From: Apilactobacillus ozensis DSM 23829 = JCM 17196
GTDB taxonomy: Bacteria > Bacillota > Bacilli > Lactobacillales > Lactobacillaceae
Assembly: GCF_001435995.1 (NCBI RefSeq)
Contig: NZ_AYYQ01000033.1
Span: 1 to 37,115 of the forward strand
DNA: 37,115 nucleotides
Direction: 5' to 3'
This document shows, piece by piece, positions 7,544-15,216 of the stretch. Below the pieces are notes generated by a model, which had not been told where the DNA came from, made no database searches, and saw only the letters and a list, made by a program, of their open reading frames with translations. Position 1 is the stretch's first letter; each line of letters begins with the position of its first letter. A program made the translations under genes and the position numbers.

Positions 7544-9499
7544 TTGGAAATATTTTATACGGTTATGCTATTGATAATCGCAACGGTGGTAGCTAATATG
7601 GTTTATCCACATTTCCCACTAGTTCCACAAGCGTTTTATCAAATCTTTGCTGGAATGATTTTATCATTGCTACCTATATATAGTCATTTCACATTAGAGC
7701 CTGAGATGTTTATGCTCATTATCATTGCACCTTTAATGTTTCATGACGGACAAAACATTGATACGCATGAATTAAGAAAACACATGTCTTCAACCCTATC
7801 AATGTCAGTCCTATTAGCTATTATTACAGTTATTATTATGGGATACATTAGTCATGCAATTATTCCTAGCATTCCACTTGCTTTAACATTCGCATTAGCT
7901 GCTATCGTTACACCTACCGACAACGTTGCAGTATCTTCAATTACTAGCAATGTTGAGATGCCCCACAATGTAATGGGAATGTTAGAAAGAGAATCACTAT
8001 TCAATGATGCATCTGGACTAGTTGCCTTTAGTTTAGCTTTAAATGCATTTACTACTGGGGAATTTTCAGTCGGTACCGGAATTAAAAGTTTCCTATTTGT
8101 GTTCCTTGGTGGATTAATCATTGGTCTAATGCTTGGGACTATTTTAATTTGGTCACGGATTCGATTGGTCCGCAATGGTATGGATTCAACTAGTGTGATT
8201 GTCCCATTCGATATTATTTCTCCGTTCGCTATTTACTTAATTGCTGAACATTTTGGTTTTTCTGGAATCTTAGCAGTCGTAGCGGCCGGAGTTTTAAGAA
8301 GTGCGTTTAGTAAGCAAATTAGATTATCAAACACCAGTTTACAATTAGTATCAAAATCAACTTGGAACATTGTGACTGATATTTTAAATGGCTTTGTATT
8401 TGTCTTACTTGGGGTTTCAATTCCGACTGTATGGCATGACATTCAAAAAGAAAGTATGGCTGCACTACCAAAATACTTAGTGTTATCGATAATTTTGTAT
8501 GTAGTTATGGTAGTTTTACGCTATCTTTGGGTTAAATTTAGTTTCGCTAATATTCAATCAAAAGCTAATGACCATAACAAGAATGCCATCATTAGCGCCC
8601 TATCAGGAATCCATGGAACCATTACCTTATCAATGGCTTTTTCAATTCCATTTACATTAGGTAATGCCCCCTTCCCATATCGGACTATCATTGTTTTTAT
8701 GGCTACAGTTATCATAATATTGAGTCTGTTAGTTCCAGCAATTGTTTTACCAATGATGTTGCCTAGTAATAAGGCTGACATTGACCCTAATGCTATTAAG
8801 GATCAAAAGCGTAAAACGGTAAACTATGCTACGAAAAAGGTTATTGATAATAATCCACAACAAAAAACTGACGCCCATATTGTAGCCGCAACTTTAAGTA
8901 GTCAATATAGTAGTGGCCGCCCTAGTGATAAGAGATTTCGCAAGATTATGAAAGCTGCTAATGAAGTCGAAATTAATAGTATTCAAACCTTAGTAGACAC
9001 AAATAAAATCAACGCTAAAATAGCTAACTACTATATCAGAAGATTAGTGTGGCAAGCTCAACGTAACCGCCAATTTTCGTTCTATATTATTGTATTTGCC
9101 ATTAAACATTTTAATCACTTAATTATTCGCAAATTCAAAAAACAACCTCACAAGAAAGTTCAATATGATAATCAACGAAAACTATTTAAACAAATGGAAA
9201 GCTATGGTTACGAAAATGTTATGCAATTTTTGTCCAAAGACCATAATGCAGAAGACCAGGCTGCTGTTAACGCCGCTAGACATTCATATAATTTTAGACA
9301 TAAGCGTTTAAATGAAAATGGATCTAGTGAAAGACAAAATGAACTTTTTATTCAAGCTTTTCAATACGAATACAACTATATTCAAGAAAAAAGTACTTTA
9401 GGAAATATGTCACAACTCATTGCTGAGGAACTGTATAAACAAGTATCAATTGATCAACTAATCTATATGCAACAAAGTAATGATGGTCGTGAAAAATAA
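7544..9499 (+). CDS. Na+/H+ antiporter, CPA1/NhaP type
   Basis: An approximately 651-residue membrane antiporter. About 12 membrane segments fill residues 1-400, with the CPA1 hallmarks TPTDNVAV (normally TDPVAV; here an unusual Asn follows the Asp) and ERESLFNDASG. A hydrophilic cytoplasmic tail of about 250 residues follows, basic at its start and probably regulatory. It exports Na+ in exchange for H+ for pH and salt balance. I chose the TTG at 7544 because AAAGGA lies 8 nt before it. The ATG at 7511 has no clear ribosome site and adds an unlikely soluble stretch. It is monocistronic, with a terminator immediately after the stop. Confidence 0.9.
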   Translation: MEIFYTVMLLIIATVVANMVYPHFPLVPQAFYQIFAGMILSLLPIYSHFTLEPEMFMLIIIAPLMFHDGQNIDTHELRKHMSSTLSMSVLLAIITVIIMGYISHAIIPSIPLALTFALAAIVTPTDNVAVSSITSNVEMPHNVMGMLERESLFNDASGLVAFSLALNAFTTGEFSVGTGIKSFLFVFLGGLIIGLMLGTILIWSRIRLVRNGMDSTSVIVPFDIISPFAIYLIAEHFGFSGILAVVAAGVLRSAFSKQIRLSNTSLQLVSKSTWNIVTDILNGFVFVLLGVSIPTVWHDIQKESMAALPKYLVLSIILYVVMVVLRYLWVKFSFANIQSKANDHNKNAIISALSGIHGTITLSMAFSIPFTLGNAPFPYRTIIVFMATVIIILSLLVPAIVLPMMLPSNKADIDPNAIKDQKRKTVNYATKKVIDNNPQQKTDAHIVAATLSSQYSSGRPSDKRFRKIMKAANEVEINSIQTLVDTNKINAKIANYYIRRLVWQAQRNRQFSFYIIVFAIKHFNHLIIRKFKKQPHKKVQYDNQRKLFKQMESYGYENVMQFLSKDHNAEDQAAVNAARHSYNFRHKRLNENGSSERQNELFIQAFQYEYNYIQEKSTLGNMSQLIAEELYKQVSIDQLIYMQQSNDGREK

Positions 9500-9534
9500 A
9501 AAAACAAGCTGACATAAAAGTTAGCTTGTTTTTT
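9499..9534. terminator. Bidirectional terminator between antiporter and alcohol dehydrogenase
   Basis: AACAAGCTGAC and GTTAGCTTGTT form a stem flanked by A-runs on the left and T-runs on the right. The two genes converge on it, so it serves both. Confidence 0.85.
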
Positions 9535-9544
9535 GTTTACTTTG

Positions 9545-10585
9545 TTAGTCCATCACGATAATTGATTTAATAGTTTTACGGTCAGCCATCGCTTTATAAG
9601 CATCATTAATTTCAGATAACTTAAATTTCTTGGTGAAAACTTTTCCAGGATGAATATCACCATCTAGCACTGCTTTTAATAAAACTGCTTTGTCATAAGT
9701 AGTAACTGAAGCTGGGCCACCAGCTAAAGCAACATTCTTACCAAATGGAGCCGATACGTCCATCTTAGGCACGTGAGGTAAACCAACACGGCCAACAGTT
9801 GCACCTGGACGAGCAACTTTTAGGGCTGTGTCAGTGGATAATTCAGTCCCCACACATTCTAAAACTGAGTCTGCACCTTGATTATGAGTTAATTCCATAA
9901 CCTTTTTAACTGCATCTTCACCACGTTCAGCAACGATTTCAGTTGCACCAAATTCAGTTGCTAACTTTTGACGGTCTTCATGACGACTCATCGCAATAAT
10001 TTGTTTAGCTCCACGCATCTTAGCTGCAATAACTCCACACAATCCAACGGCACCATCACCAACAACTACAGTAGTGTCACCGTTTTTGACATTAGCAGTT
10101 CTAGCTGCATGATATCCAGTAGCCATAACATCTGATAAAGAAAGTAATGAATTCAACATTTCTTCACTATAATCTTCGGGTTGACCTGGAACTTTAACTA
10201 ATGCCCATTCAGCATGTTGGAAACGTACATATTCACCCTGACAGCCTGAACTAAAATTATCTTTATGAGCAAGACAACTTCCTTCATATCCGGCTAAACA
10301 AGCAGCACATTTACCACAACCATGCGTGAATGGTGCAATTACAAAATCACCTGGTTTAACAGTAGTTATATCATCGCCTACTGAATCAACAATACCCAGT
10401 GCTTCGTGTCCACCATTTAGTGAATTGCTTGGTTTATGTTCTAACCCACGATATGCCCACAAATCAGATCCACAAACACAAGCTCTGACTACTCTAATTA
10501 CCACATCGTCAGCTTTTTCAATAACTGGTTTTTCTAAATCACGTAATTCAACTTTACCGGGTTCCATAAATACGGTTGTTTTCAT
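9545..10585 (-). CDS. Zinc-dependent alcohol dehydrogenase (MDR family)
   Basis: A 346-residue medium-chain dehydrogenase. The catalytic zinc ligands are the Cys of CVCGSD and the His of GGHEALG. The structural zinc loop is CGKCAACLAGYEGSC. The Rossmann motif is VVGDGAVGLCG. It is close to the Tdh/sorbitol-dehydrogenase-like 'zinc-dependent alcohol dehydrogenase' group of lactobacilli. The substrate is not deducible, though a short alcohol, aldehyde or polyol is likely. The start is the ATG at 10585, because AGGAGGT stands 8-9 nt before it. An in-frame ATG at 10633 lacks a ribosome site. It is monocistronic. Confidence 0.93.
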   Translation of the reverse strand: MKTTVFMEPGKVELRDLEKPVIEKADDVVIRVVRACVCGSDLWAYRGLEHKPSNSLNGGHEALGIVDSVGDDITTVKPGDFVIAPFTHGCGKCAACLAGYEGSCLAHKDNFSSGCQGEYVRFQHAEWALVKVPGQPEDYSEEMLNSLLSLSDVMATGYHAARTANVKNGDTTVVVGDGAVGLCGVIAAKMRGAKQIIAMSRHEDRQKLATEFGATEIVAERGEDAVKKVMELTHNQGADSVLECVGTELSTDTALKVARPGATVGRVGLPHVPKMDVSAPFGKNVALAGGPASVTTYDKAVLLKAVLDGDIHPGKVFTKKFKLSEINDAYKAMADRKTIKSIIVMD

Positions 10586-10719
10586 AATATAATGACCTCC
10601 TGAATACTTTTTAAATCTAACATCATTTTCCAATTTTTCATTGAATAATACAAATAATGTGTCTGATTAAATTAATCCTACTCCTTTGAGTTAACTGGAA
10701 GTCAAATAAATAACTGATA

Positions 10720-11244
10720 TTATTTTTCTTGATAAATTTTTCTTTTCATAACAATGTACATAAATATAACAAATATTAACGCTTCAATTAATTGAATAAC
10801 ATTATCTTTTGGTGAAACGATTCTATCAAGTAACGTTATATCGGCTGGGCTAAATAATGATAATATTCTGGTTACAAAGAAAAAACCAATTCCACTAATA
10901 ATAGCAGATTTACGAAACTTAGCTAATCTTTTTTTATAATTAGGCTTATCGTCAACTGATATCTCGTCTAATTTAAGTTTAGAAACTGCAATTAAGATAT
11001 AGGCTAATAGTGCCATTAAAACCAAAAAGTTAGTTGCGGTGTATATGATTAAAATATTATAAAGCGATACATTCCAAGACATCATTAAAGTAACCACAAA
11101 CGATGATATTAAGGTATAAACTGCCATAATCATAAAAGAAACATTACCAATTGAATTAATTTTTTGTAACTTATATTCATCCAAAACTCCGTTGGTTCCA
11201 TATAAACGCTTAATTAGTTTAGTATAAAAATTATTTTTCTTCAT
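10720..11244 (-). CDS. DUF6773-like membrane protein, paired with Xre regulator
   Basis: A 174-residue protein with four likely membrane segments (about 35-60, 66-90, 120-140, 150-168). A conserved-looking N-terminus YGTNGVLDEYKLQKINSIG recalls the DUF6773 group. The start ATG has GGGAGG 9 nt upstream and lies inside the 3' end of the Xre gene (14-nt overlap), so the two are translationally coupled. Small helix-turn-helix plus membrane-protein pairs of this sort are common in Firmicutes and their role is mostly unknown. I assign no function. Confidence 0.75.
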   Translation of the reverse strand: MKKNNFYTKLIKRLYGTNGVLDEYKLQKINSIGNVSFMIMAVYTLISSFVVTLMMSWNVSLYNILIIYTATNFLVLMALLAYILIAVSKLKLDEISVDDKPNYKKRLAKFRKSAIISGIGFFFVTRILSLFSPADITLLDRIVSPKDNVIQLIEALIFVIFMYIVMKRKIYQEK

Positions 11245-11437
11245 AATCACTGTCCTCCCAGAATAATGTATTGAGATCACTTCCTAAAACTTTAGCTATG
11301 CGAATACATAGATGTAAAGAAGGATTATATTTATGATTCTCAATTAAATTAATTGTTTGGCGAGATACTTCAACAAGGTTTGCTAGCTTAGCTTGTGAAA
11401 GTCCTGCCTGCTTACGATAAAAATGTAGTTTACTCAT
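11231..11437 (-). CDS. Small Xre/Cro-type transcriptional regulator
   Basis: A 68-residue protein that is almost only a helix-turn-helix: YRKQAGLSQAKLANLVEVSRQTINLIE, then NPSLHLCIRIAKVLG. This is the compact YozG-like class of regulators that sit before a membrane protein gene. It overlaps the downstream membrane gene by 14 nt. A 22-bp palindrome lies between it and its probable promoter, so it likely represses itself. Confidence 0.88.
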   Translation of the reverse strand: MSKLHFYRKQAGLSQAKLANLVEVSRQTINLIENHKYNPSLHLCIRIAKVLGSDLNTLFWEDSDYEEK

Positions 11438-11458
11438 ATCTCAGTCTCCAATAAATAA

Positions 11459-11480
11459 AATGTCATATATATAAGACATT
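11459..11480. promoter_or_regulatory. Probable operator of the Xre regulator
   Basis: A 22-bp near-perfect palindrome, AATGTC-N10-GACATT, lies 22 nt upstream of the Xre start codon. A second half, TGTCATATATA in the opposite orientation, is at 11513-11523. Candidate promoter boxes on the minus strand are TTGATA (11507-11512) and TATAAA (11486-11491), spacing only 15 bp, so the palindrome would cover the transcription start. Confidence 0.55.
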
Positions 11481-11523
11481 TACACTTTATAACATCATGA
11501 GTTAAATATCAAATATATATGAC

Positions 11524-11561
11524 AAAAAAGCTCTACCTTAATTTCTTAAAGTAGAGCTTTT
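11524..11561. terminator. Terminator of the larABCDE operon
   Basis: On the minus strand, AAAAGCTCTACTTTAAG pairs with CTTAAGGTAGAGCTTTTTT-like sequence. This gives a long stem with a T-run, 14 nt beyond the larE stop. Confidence 0.88.
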
Positions 11562-11575
11562 ATAAAAAATATTAA

Positions 11576-12412
11576 TTATGCGTTCATTAATCTTTGTTTT
11601 TGATCATCAGTTAATGCTTCATTCATACGACCACTCTTGAAACCAGCTAAGTCTAAAGTTATAAATTCAAAGCCATATTCATTTAAGTTATCATTAATAG
11701 CTTGTCTATTTTTGAGGAAATCACTAATTTGGTTTTCAGGAATTTCTAATCGAGCAATATTATCATGACAGCGAACTCGAACTGTTAAAAATCCTAAACT
11801 TCTTAAGTATTTTTCAGATAACATTACTTTTTTAATGCTATCCAAAGTCAACTTAGTATTGTATGGAAAACGAGATGAAACTGAACAACTAGCAACCTTA
11901 TTCCAGTTGCTTAGGTCCAATTCTTTAGCTAATTGTCTAACATCGGCTTTATAAAAGTTAGCTAATTGTAGAACACTCTTAGCATTAGCTTCATCTCTAG
12001 CTTTTAAACCAGGTCTGAAGTCAGAATTATCATCCATAATCATTCCATCAACAACATATTCAAAACCATTACGTTGAGCTAAATCATTTAATGAATTATA
12101 GAACATTTTCTTGCTGTAGTACCATGATTCGGGAGTATTGTTAGCGATATGTTCGTCAGACAAATAATTTAGATTCATAGTATCAACATTAACATCTAAA
12201 TCTTTAGCTAAAGCAACAGCTTTATTAAACTCTTCGTCTGTAAAAAGTTCTGAATTAGCAACTACTGCCAAAACATTTTCTTTTCCTAAAGTGTTTAAAG
12301 CCATTTTTAAAACTAAAGTACTGTCAATTCCACCTGAAAAGGCTACTACAACTTTACCCATAGTTTTTAGTTCTTTAATTAAATTTACTTTTTTTAGATT
12401 TAAATCTTGCAT
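11576..12412 (-). CDS. larE: LarE, ATP-dependent sacrificial sulfur transferase
   Basis: LarE adenylates the nicotinate-derived P2CMN intermediate and donates sulfur to make the dithiolated precursor of the nickel-pincer cofactor. The PP-loop SGGIDST lies near the N-terminus. The sulfur-donating cysteine is in VASCSVSSRFP. I chose the ATG at 12412 because GAAAGAAG lies about 8 nt before it, while the ATG at 12430 has no ribosome site. With this start the protein is 278 residues and the cysteine is residue 176, the same number as in L. plantarum LarE, where Cys176 is converted to dehydroalanine. The gene is the last of the lar operon, 42 nt after larD. Confidence 0.95.
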   Translation of the reverse strand: MQDLNLKKVNLIKELKTMGKVVVAFSGGIDSTLVLKMALNTLGKENVLAVVANSELFTDEEFNKAVALAKDLDVNVDTMNLNYLSDEHIANNTPESWYYSKKMFYNSLNDLAQRNGFEYVVDGMIMDDNSDFRPGLKARDEANAKSVLQLANFYKADVRQLAKELDLSNWNKVASCSVSSRFPYNTKLTLDSIKKVMLSEKYLRSLGFLTVRVRCHDNIARLEIPENQISDFLKNRQAINDNLNEYGFEFITLDLAGFKSGRMNEALTDDQKQRLMNA

Positions 12413-12454
12413 AATTATATCTTCTTTCATTTATTGAATATTTTAAAACTTAAA

Positions 12455-13168
12455 TTACATACCGAAAAAGCTACGCATGAACAAGGCAGCACATAAACCG
12501 CCTAAAAATGGAGCAATTCCAGGAACTAAGATACCGTATTTCCAATCTGAATCAGCTTTATTCTTAATTGGCAAAATTGCATGTGCAATTCTTGGACCCA
12601 TATCACGAGCTAAGTTCATTGCGAAACCTGTTGGACCACCTAGTCCCATACCAATAGCCCAAACTAATAGTCCTACTTCCATTGGAGTCATTACGGCTAC
12701 TTTATATTCAGAAATAGCTAAAATAGCTGCTATGAAAATGAAGGTAGCAATAAATTCAACAAAGAAGTTTCTTGGTAAATTACGAATACCAGGTGCTGTT
12801 GAGAAAATGTTACGAATAGCATCCGGTTCAACTTTACCTTGTGACATCTTAAATTGATCTGCATACATAATGTAAACGATTATGGAACCAATGATTCCGC
12901 CTAAAACTTCTGCAATAGAATATGGTATAAACATAGACCATGCAATATTTCCTAATACACATTGGGCTAAAACCATTGCGGGGTTAATGCAAACATTTCC
13001 AAATATAAATAAGGAAACAGCAATCCCAAATCCCCAAGTTGTAATTGAAAACATGTGGCCAGAACCTCGATATTTAGACCCCTTTAAAACTTCATCACAA
13101 TGAACTCCTACCCCAAAAATTATCATTAGGGCAGTCGCCATAAACTCTGCTAGTAATTGGTGTAACAC
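12455..13168 (-). CDS. larD: LarD, lactic-acid channel (aquaglyceroporin)
   Basis: A 237-residue GlpF-type channel with six membrane segments and two half-helices. The first NPA motif is in NVCINPAMV. The second is replaced by NLA in NLARDMGPR, a variant that I recall from lactobacillal relatives but did not verify. In L. plantarum LarD moves undissociated lactic acid across the membrane so the internal racemase can act on external lactate. The start is GTG with GGAGG 9 nt upstream. It lies 17 nt after larC2 and 42 nt before larE. Confidence 0.92.
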   Translation of the reverse strand: MLHQLLAEFMATALMIIFGVGVHCDEVLKGSKYRGSGHMFSITTWGFGIAVSLFIFGNVCINPAMVLAQCVLGNIAWSMFIPYSIAEVLGGIIGSIIVYIMYADQFKMSQGKVEPDAIRNIFSTAPGIRNLPRNFFVEFIATFIFIAAILAISEYKVAVMTPMEVGLLVWAIGMGLGGPTGFAMNLARDMGPRIAHAILPIKNKADSDWKYGILVPGIAPFLGGLCAALFMRSFFGM

Positions 13169-13185
13169 AATAAGAATCCTCCAAA

Positions 13186-13647
13186 TTAATTATTTTTTAG
13201 TTGTTGATATACCATTTGATATACGTTATCTATTGATAGATTGTACTTTTTTGATATAGCTAAACAATCATCAAATTCAGGAGTTTGTTTAACAATATCT
13301 TTAAAAGTAGCAACCTTCACTGAAACTGCACCAAAGGGCGTCGTAACTTTAATAAAATGACGTGACATGACTTTTCTTTTGAAACTATGATAACGAAATC
13401 CAACTGTACTAGTATGTTTAAAAATCAAGTAAGTTATTGTTTCTAAATCTTGCTGATTAATAATTACACTTAGTTGTGTAGCAAAACGATTTTTCTTCAT
13501 TTGAATAGGTGTAAAAAATACATCATAAGCACCGGCATCAATAAGAATTGGTAAAATAGCCGCTAACCGTTCAGCACTTTGATCATCAATATTGGCTTCT
13601 AATAGTAAAGCTTCATCTTCGTTTTGTTTTACTATTTTATGGCTTAT
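13186..13647 (-). CDS. larC2: LarC2, C-terminal part of LarC, read by -1 frameshift
   Basis: This segment lies in the -1 frame relative to larC1 and is open from the slippery tract to the stop at 13186 (153 residues after the shift). It opens with LLLEANIDDQSAERLAA, the usual start of the LarC C-terminal domain, which is absent if one starts at the first ATG (13500). That ATG has no ribosome site and lies well inside the domain. The fused LarC would be about 414 residues. LarC is the CTP-dependent nickel insertase that completes the pincer cofactor. In L. plantarum it is likewise encoded as larC1/larC2 joined by frameshifting. Confidence 0.88.
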   Translation of the reverse strand: MSHKIVKQNEDEALLLEANIDDQSAERLAAILPILIDAGAYDVFFTPIQMKKNRFATQLSVIINQQDLETITYLIFKHTSTVGFRYHSFKRKVMSRHFIKVTTPFGAVSVKVATFKDIVKQTPEFDDCLAISKKYNLSIDNVYQMVYQQLKNN

Positions 13648-13658
13648 TTTTTTTTTTC
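13644..13658 (-). promoter_or_regulatory. Slippery A11 tract and stop codon joining larC1 to larC2
   Basis: On the minus strand the larC1 reading frame ends GAA-AAA-AAA-AAA-TAA, an uninterrupted run of 11 A (T run at 13647-13657 on the plus strand) abutting the stop. Slipping back one base lets decoding continue as ATA-AGC-CAT into larC2. The +1 frame meets a stop within three codons, so only -1 (or insertion of one A in the transcript) works. Confidence 0.85.
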
Positions 13659-14429
13659 AAATAAAACCGCTCTTAAAGCATTCAATTGCTCTGTTTTACG
13701 TTTGCCAAAACCATAGCCTACTTTAATGATGTTTTGATTACTTGGGATAGATGCAAAATCACTCACAATTGTTTTTACAATTCCTATCCCAGTAGGTGTT
13801 ATCAACTCAGTTTTTATATCAGTATTTTGATTAATTGGAATATTTGAATTAACACGCATTTCCATTACCGCTGGTACTGGCACTGGCATCATTCCATGTG
13901 CAACTTTGATAAAACCACTTCCATCAGTTAAAGGTGAAGCGACTACTTTATCGATGTTTAACATTTCTAATGCTACAAAAGCTCCAACGATATCGATAAT
14001 AGAATCTAAAGCACCAACCTCGTGAAAATGCACTTCTTCAATCGGCAAATTATGAACTTTAGCTTCTGCCTCAGCAATATACATAAAAACTTTTTTAGCG
14101 TTACTTTTTACATAGTCACTCAAGCTACTATCATCAATAATTTGATTTACTTCAGATAAATGTCGAGCATCATGATGATGGTGATGATGACTTCCATGGT
14201 GATGTTCAACAAATCCCATATCTTTTTGACCATGTTCTAAAACAACATCAAAATCCATTCCATAAATACTACTTTGCGCTACTTTTTTAATATCGATTGA
14301 ATATCCACTTACGTTTAAATTTGAAAGTTTATCAATGAATGCTTGCTTATCTATTACCAAATCTAACAAAGCACCGATAAACATATCACCACTTATACCA
14401 GAAAAAGCATCTAAATATAGAGTTCTCAA
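13644..14429 (-). CDS. larC1: LarC1, N-terminal part of the nickel insertase LarC
   Basis: 261 residues beginning with the family signature YLDAFSGISGDMFIGALLDL. A histidine-rich loop follows near 75-90 (HHGSHHHHHHDARH), as is common in this family and presumably for nickel handling. EVHFHEVGALDSIIDIVG and ELITPTGIGIVKTI are further family motifs. The start is TTG overlapping the larB stop (TTGA), with AAAGGAG about 9-10 nt upstream. The frame stops directly after an A11 tract. The short product may exist alone or be extended into LarC2 by a -1 shift. The activity (nickel insertion using CTP) is known from L. plantarum LarC. Confidence 0.93.
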   Translation of the reverse strand: MRTLYLDAFSGISGDMFIGALLDLVIDKQAFIDKLSNLNVSGYSIDIKKVAQSSIYGMDFDVVLEHGQKDMGFVEHHHGSHHHHHHDARHLSEVNQIIDDSSLSDYVKSNAKKVFMYIAEAEAKVHNLPIEEVHFHEVGALDSIIDIVGAFVALEMLNIDKVVASPLTDGSGFIKVAHGMMPVPVPAVMEMRVNSNIPINQNTDIKTELITPTGIGIVKTIVSDFASIPSNQNIIKVGYGFGKRKTEQLNALRAVLFEKKK

Positions 14430-15205
14430 TCTAAATTCTCCTTTGTTCCTAAATGATTCATCAAACTAGCTGAATATCCAGCGCCAAAGCCATTATCAAT
14501 GTTTACGACAGTTATTCCAGAAGCACAACTATTTAACATTGTCATTAAGGCAGTCACACCACCAAAATTAGTTCCATAACCAATACTCGTGGGAACGGCG
14601 ATTAATGGAGCATTAATTAATCCACCGACAACACTAACCAAAGCACCTTCCATGCCAGCAACTACAATGACTACCTTAGCTTTTCTAATTTCATCTAAAT
14701 GTTCAAATAAACGATGAATTCCAGCTACTCCCACATCATAAATACGTTTAACCTGATTGCCATACATTTGAGCAGTTGCAACTGCTTCTTCGGCAACCGA
14801 CATATCTGAAGTGCCAGCAGTAACCACAGCAATGTAGTCAGAAGTTAATTGAATTTCATGTTGAATTAATTGCACACACTGAGCTTCAGAAAAGTACTTA
14901 ACATTTGGTTCATCTAAAGCAATTTCGTGATATTTTTCAGGACTGACCCTGGTGCATAAGACATTTTCGCCCTGCTTTTTTAAAGTATGCATAATTTCAA
15001 TTATTTGTTCAGCTGTTTTACCAGCTCCATAAATAACTTCTGGGTAACCATTTCTTGCTTTACGACTTAAATCAACTTTTGCATAACCCAAGTCAGCACT
15101 TTGTAAATGTTGTAATTCATTAATGGCATCAGAAACACTTGTTTTATTTTGTGATACACAATCCAGCAATTTTTTGATTTCACTATTTATTTCCATGCCA
15201 GTCAT
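14426..15205 (-). CDS. larB: LarB, nicotinate adenine dinucleotide carboxylase/hydrolase
   Basis: LarB carries out the first step of nickel-pincer cofactor synthesis: it carboxylates the pyridinium ring of NaAD at C5 and cleaves the phosphoanhydride. It has 259 residues. The C-terminal half is PurE-like (VVTAGTSDMSVAEEA, VVAGMEGALVSVVGGL, VPTSIGYGTNFGG). The conserved cysteine of MLNSCASG is the residue family work identifies as binding the substrate ring. The start ATG at 15205 is very close to GGAAAG, so an ATG three codons later (15196) is an alternative. The gap to larA is 11 nt, and it overlaps larC1 by 4 nt. Confidence 0.95.
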   Translation of the reverse strand: MTGMEINSEIKKLLDCVSQNKTSVSDAINELQHLQSADLGYAKVDLSRKARNGYPEVIYGAGKTAEQIIEIMHTLKKQGENVLCTRVSPEKYHEIALDEPNVKYFSEAQCVQLIQHEIQLTSDYIAVVTAGTSDMSVAEEAVATAQMYGNQVKRIYDVGVAGIHRLFEHLDEIRKAKVVIVVAGMEGALVSVVGGLINAPLIAVPTSIGYGTNFGGVTALMTMLNSCASGITVVNIDNGFGAGYSASLMNHLGTKENLD

Positions 15206-15216
15206 TTCTTTCCGTT

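Noticed and set aside
13186-13500. larC2 as an independent gene starting at the ATG at 13500
   Set aside because: That ATG lacks a ribosome site and lies inside the conserved domain; the -1 frame is open and conserved back to the slippery tract.
14176-14220. His-run in larC1 as a vector-derived tag
   Set aside because: A histidine-rich loop at this place is natural in LarC proteins, and the flanking sequence is continuous family sequence.
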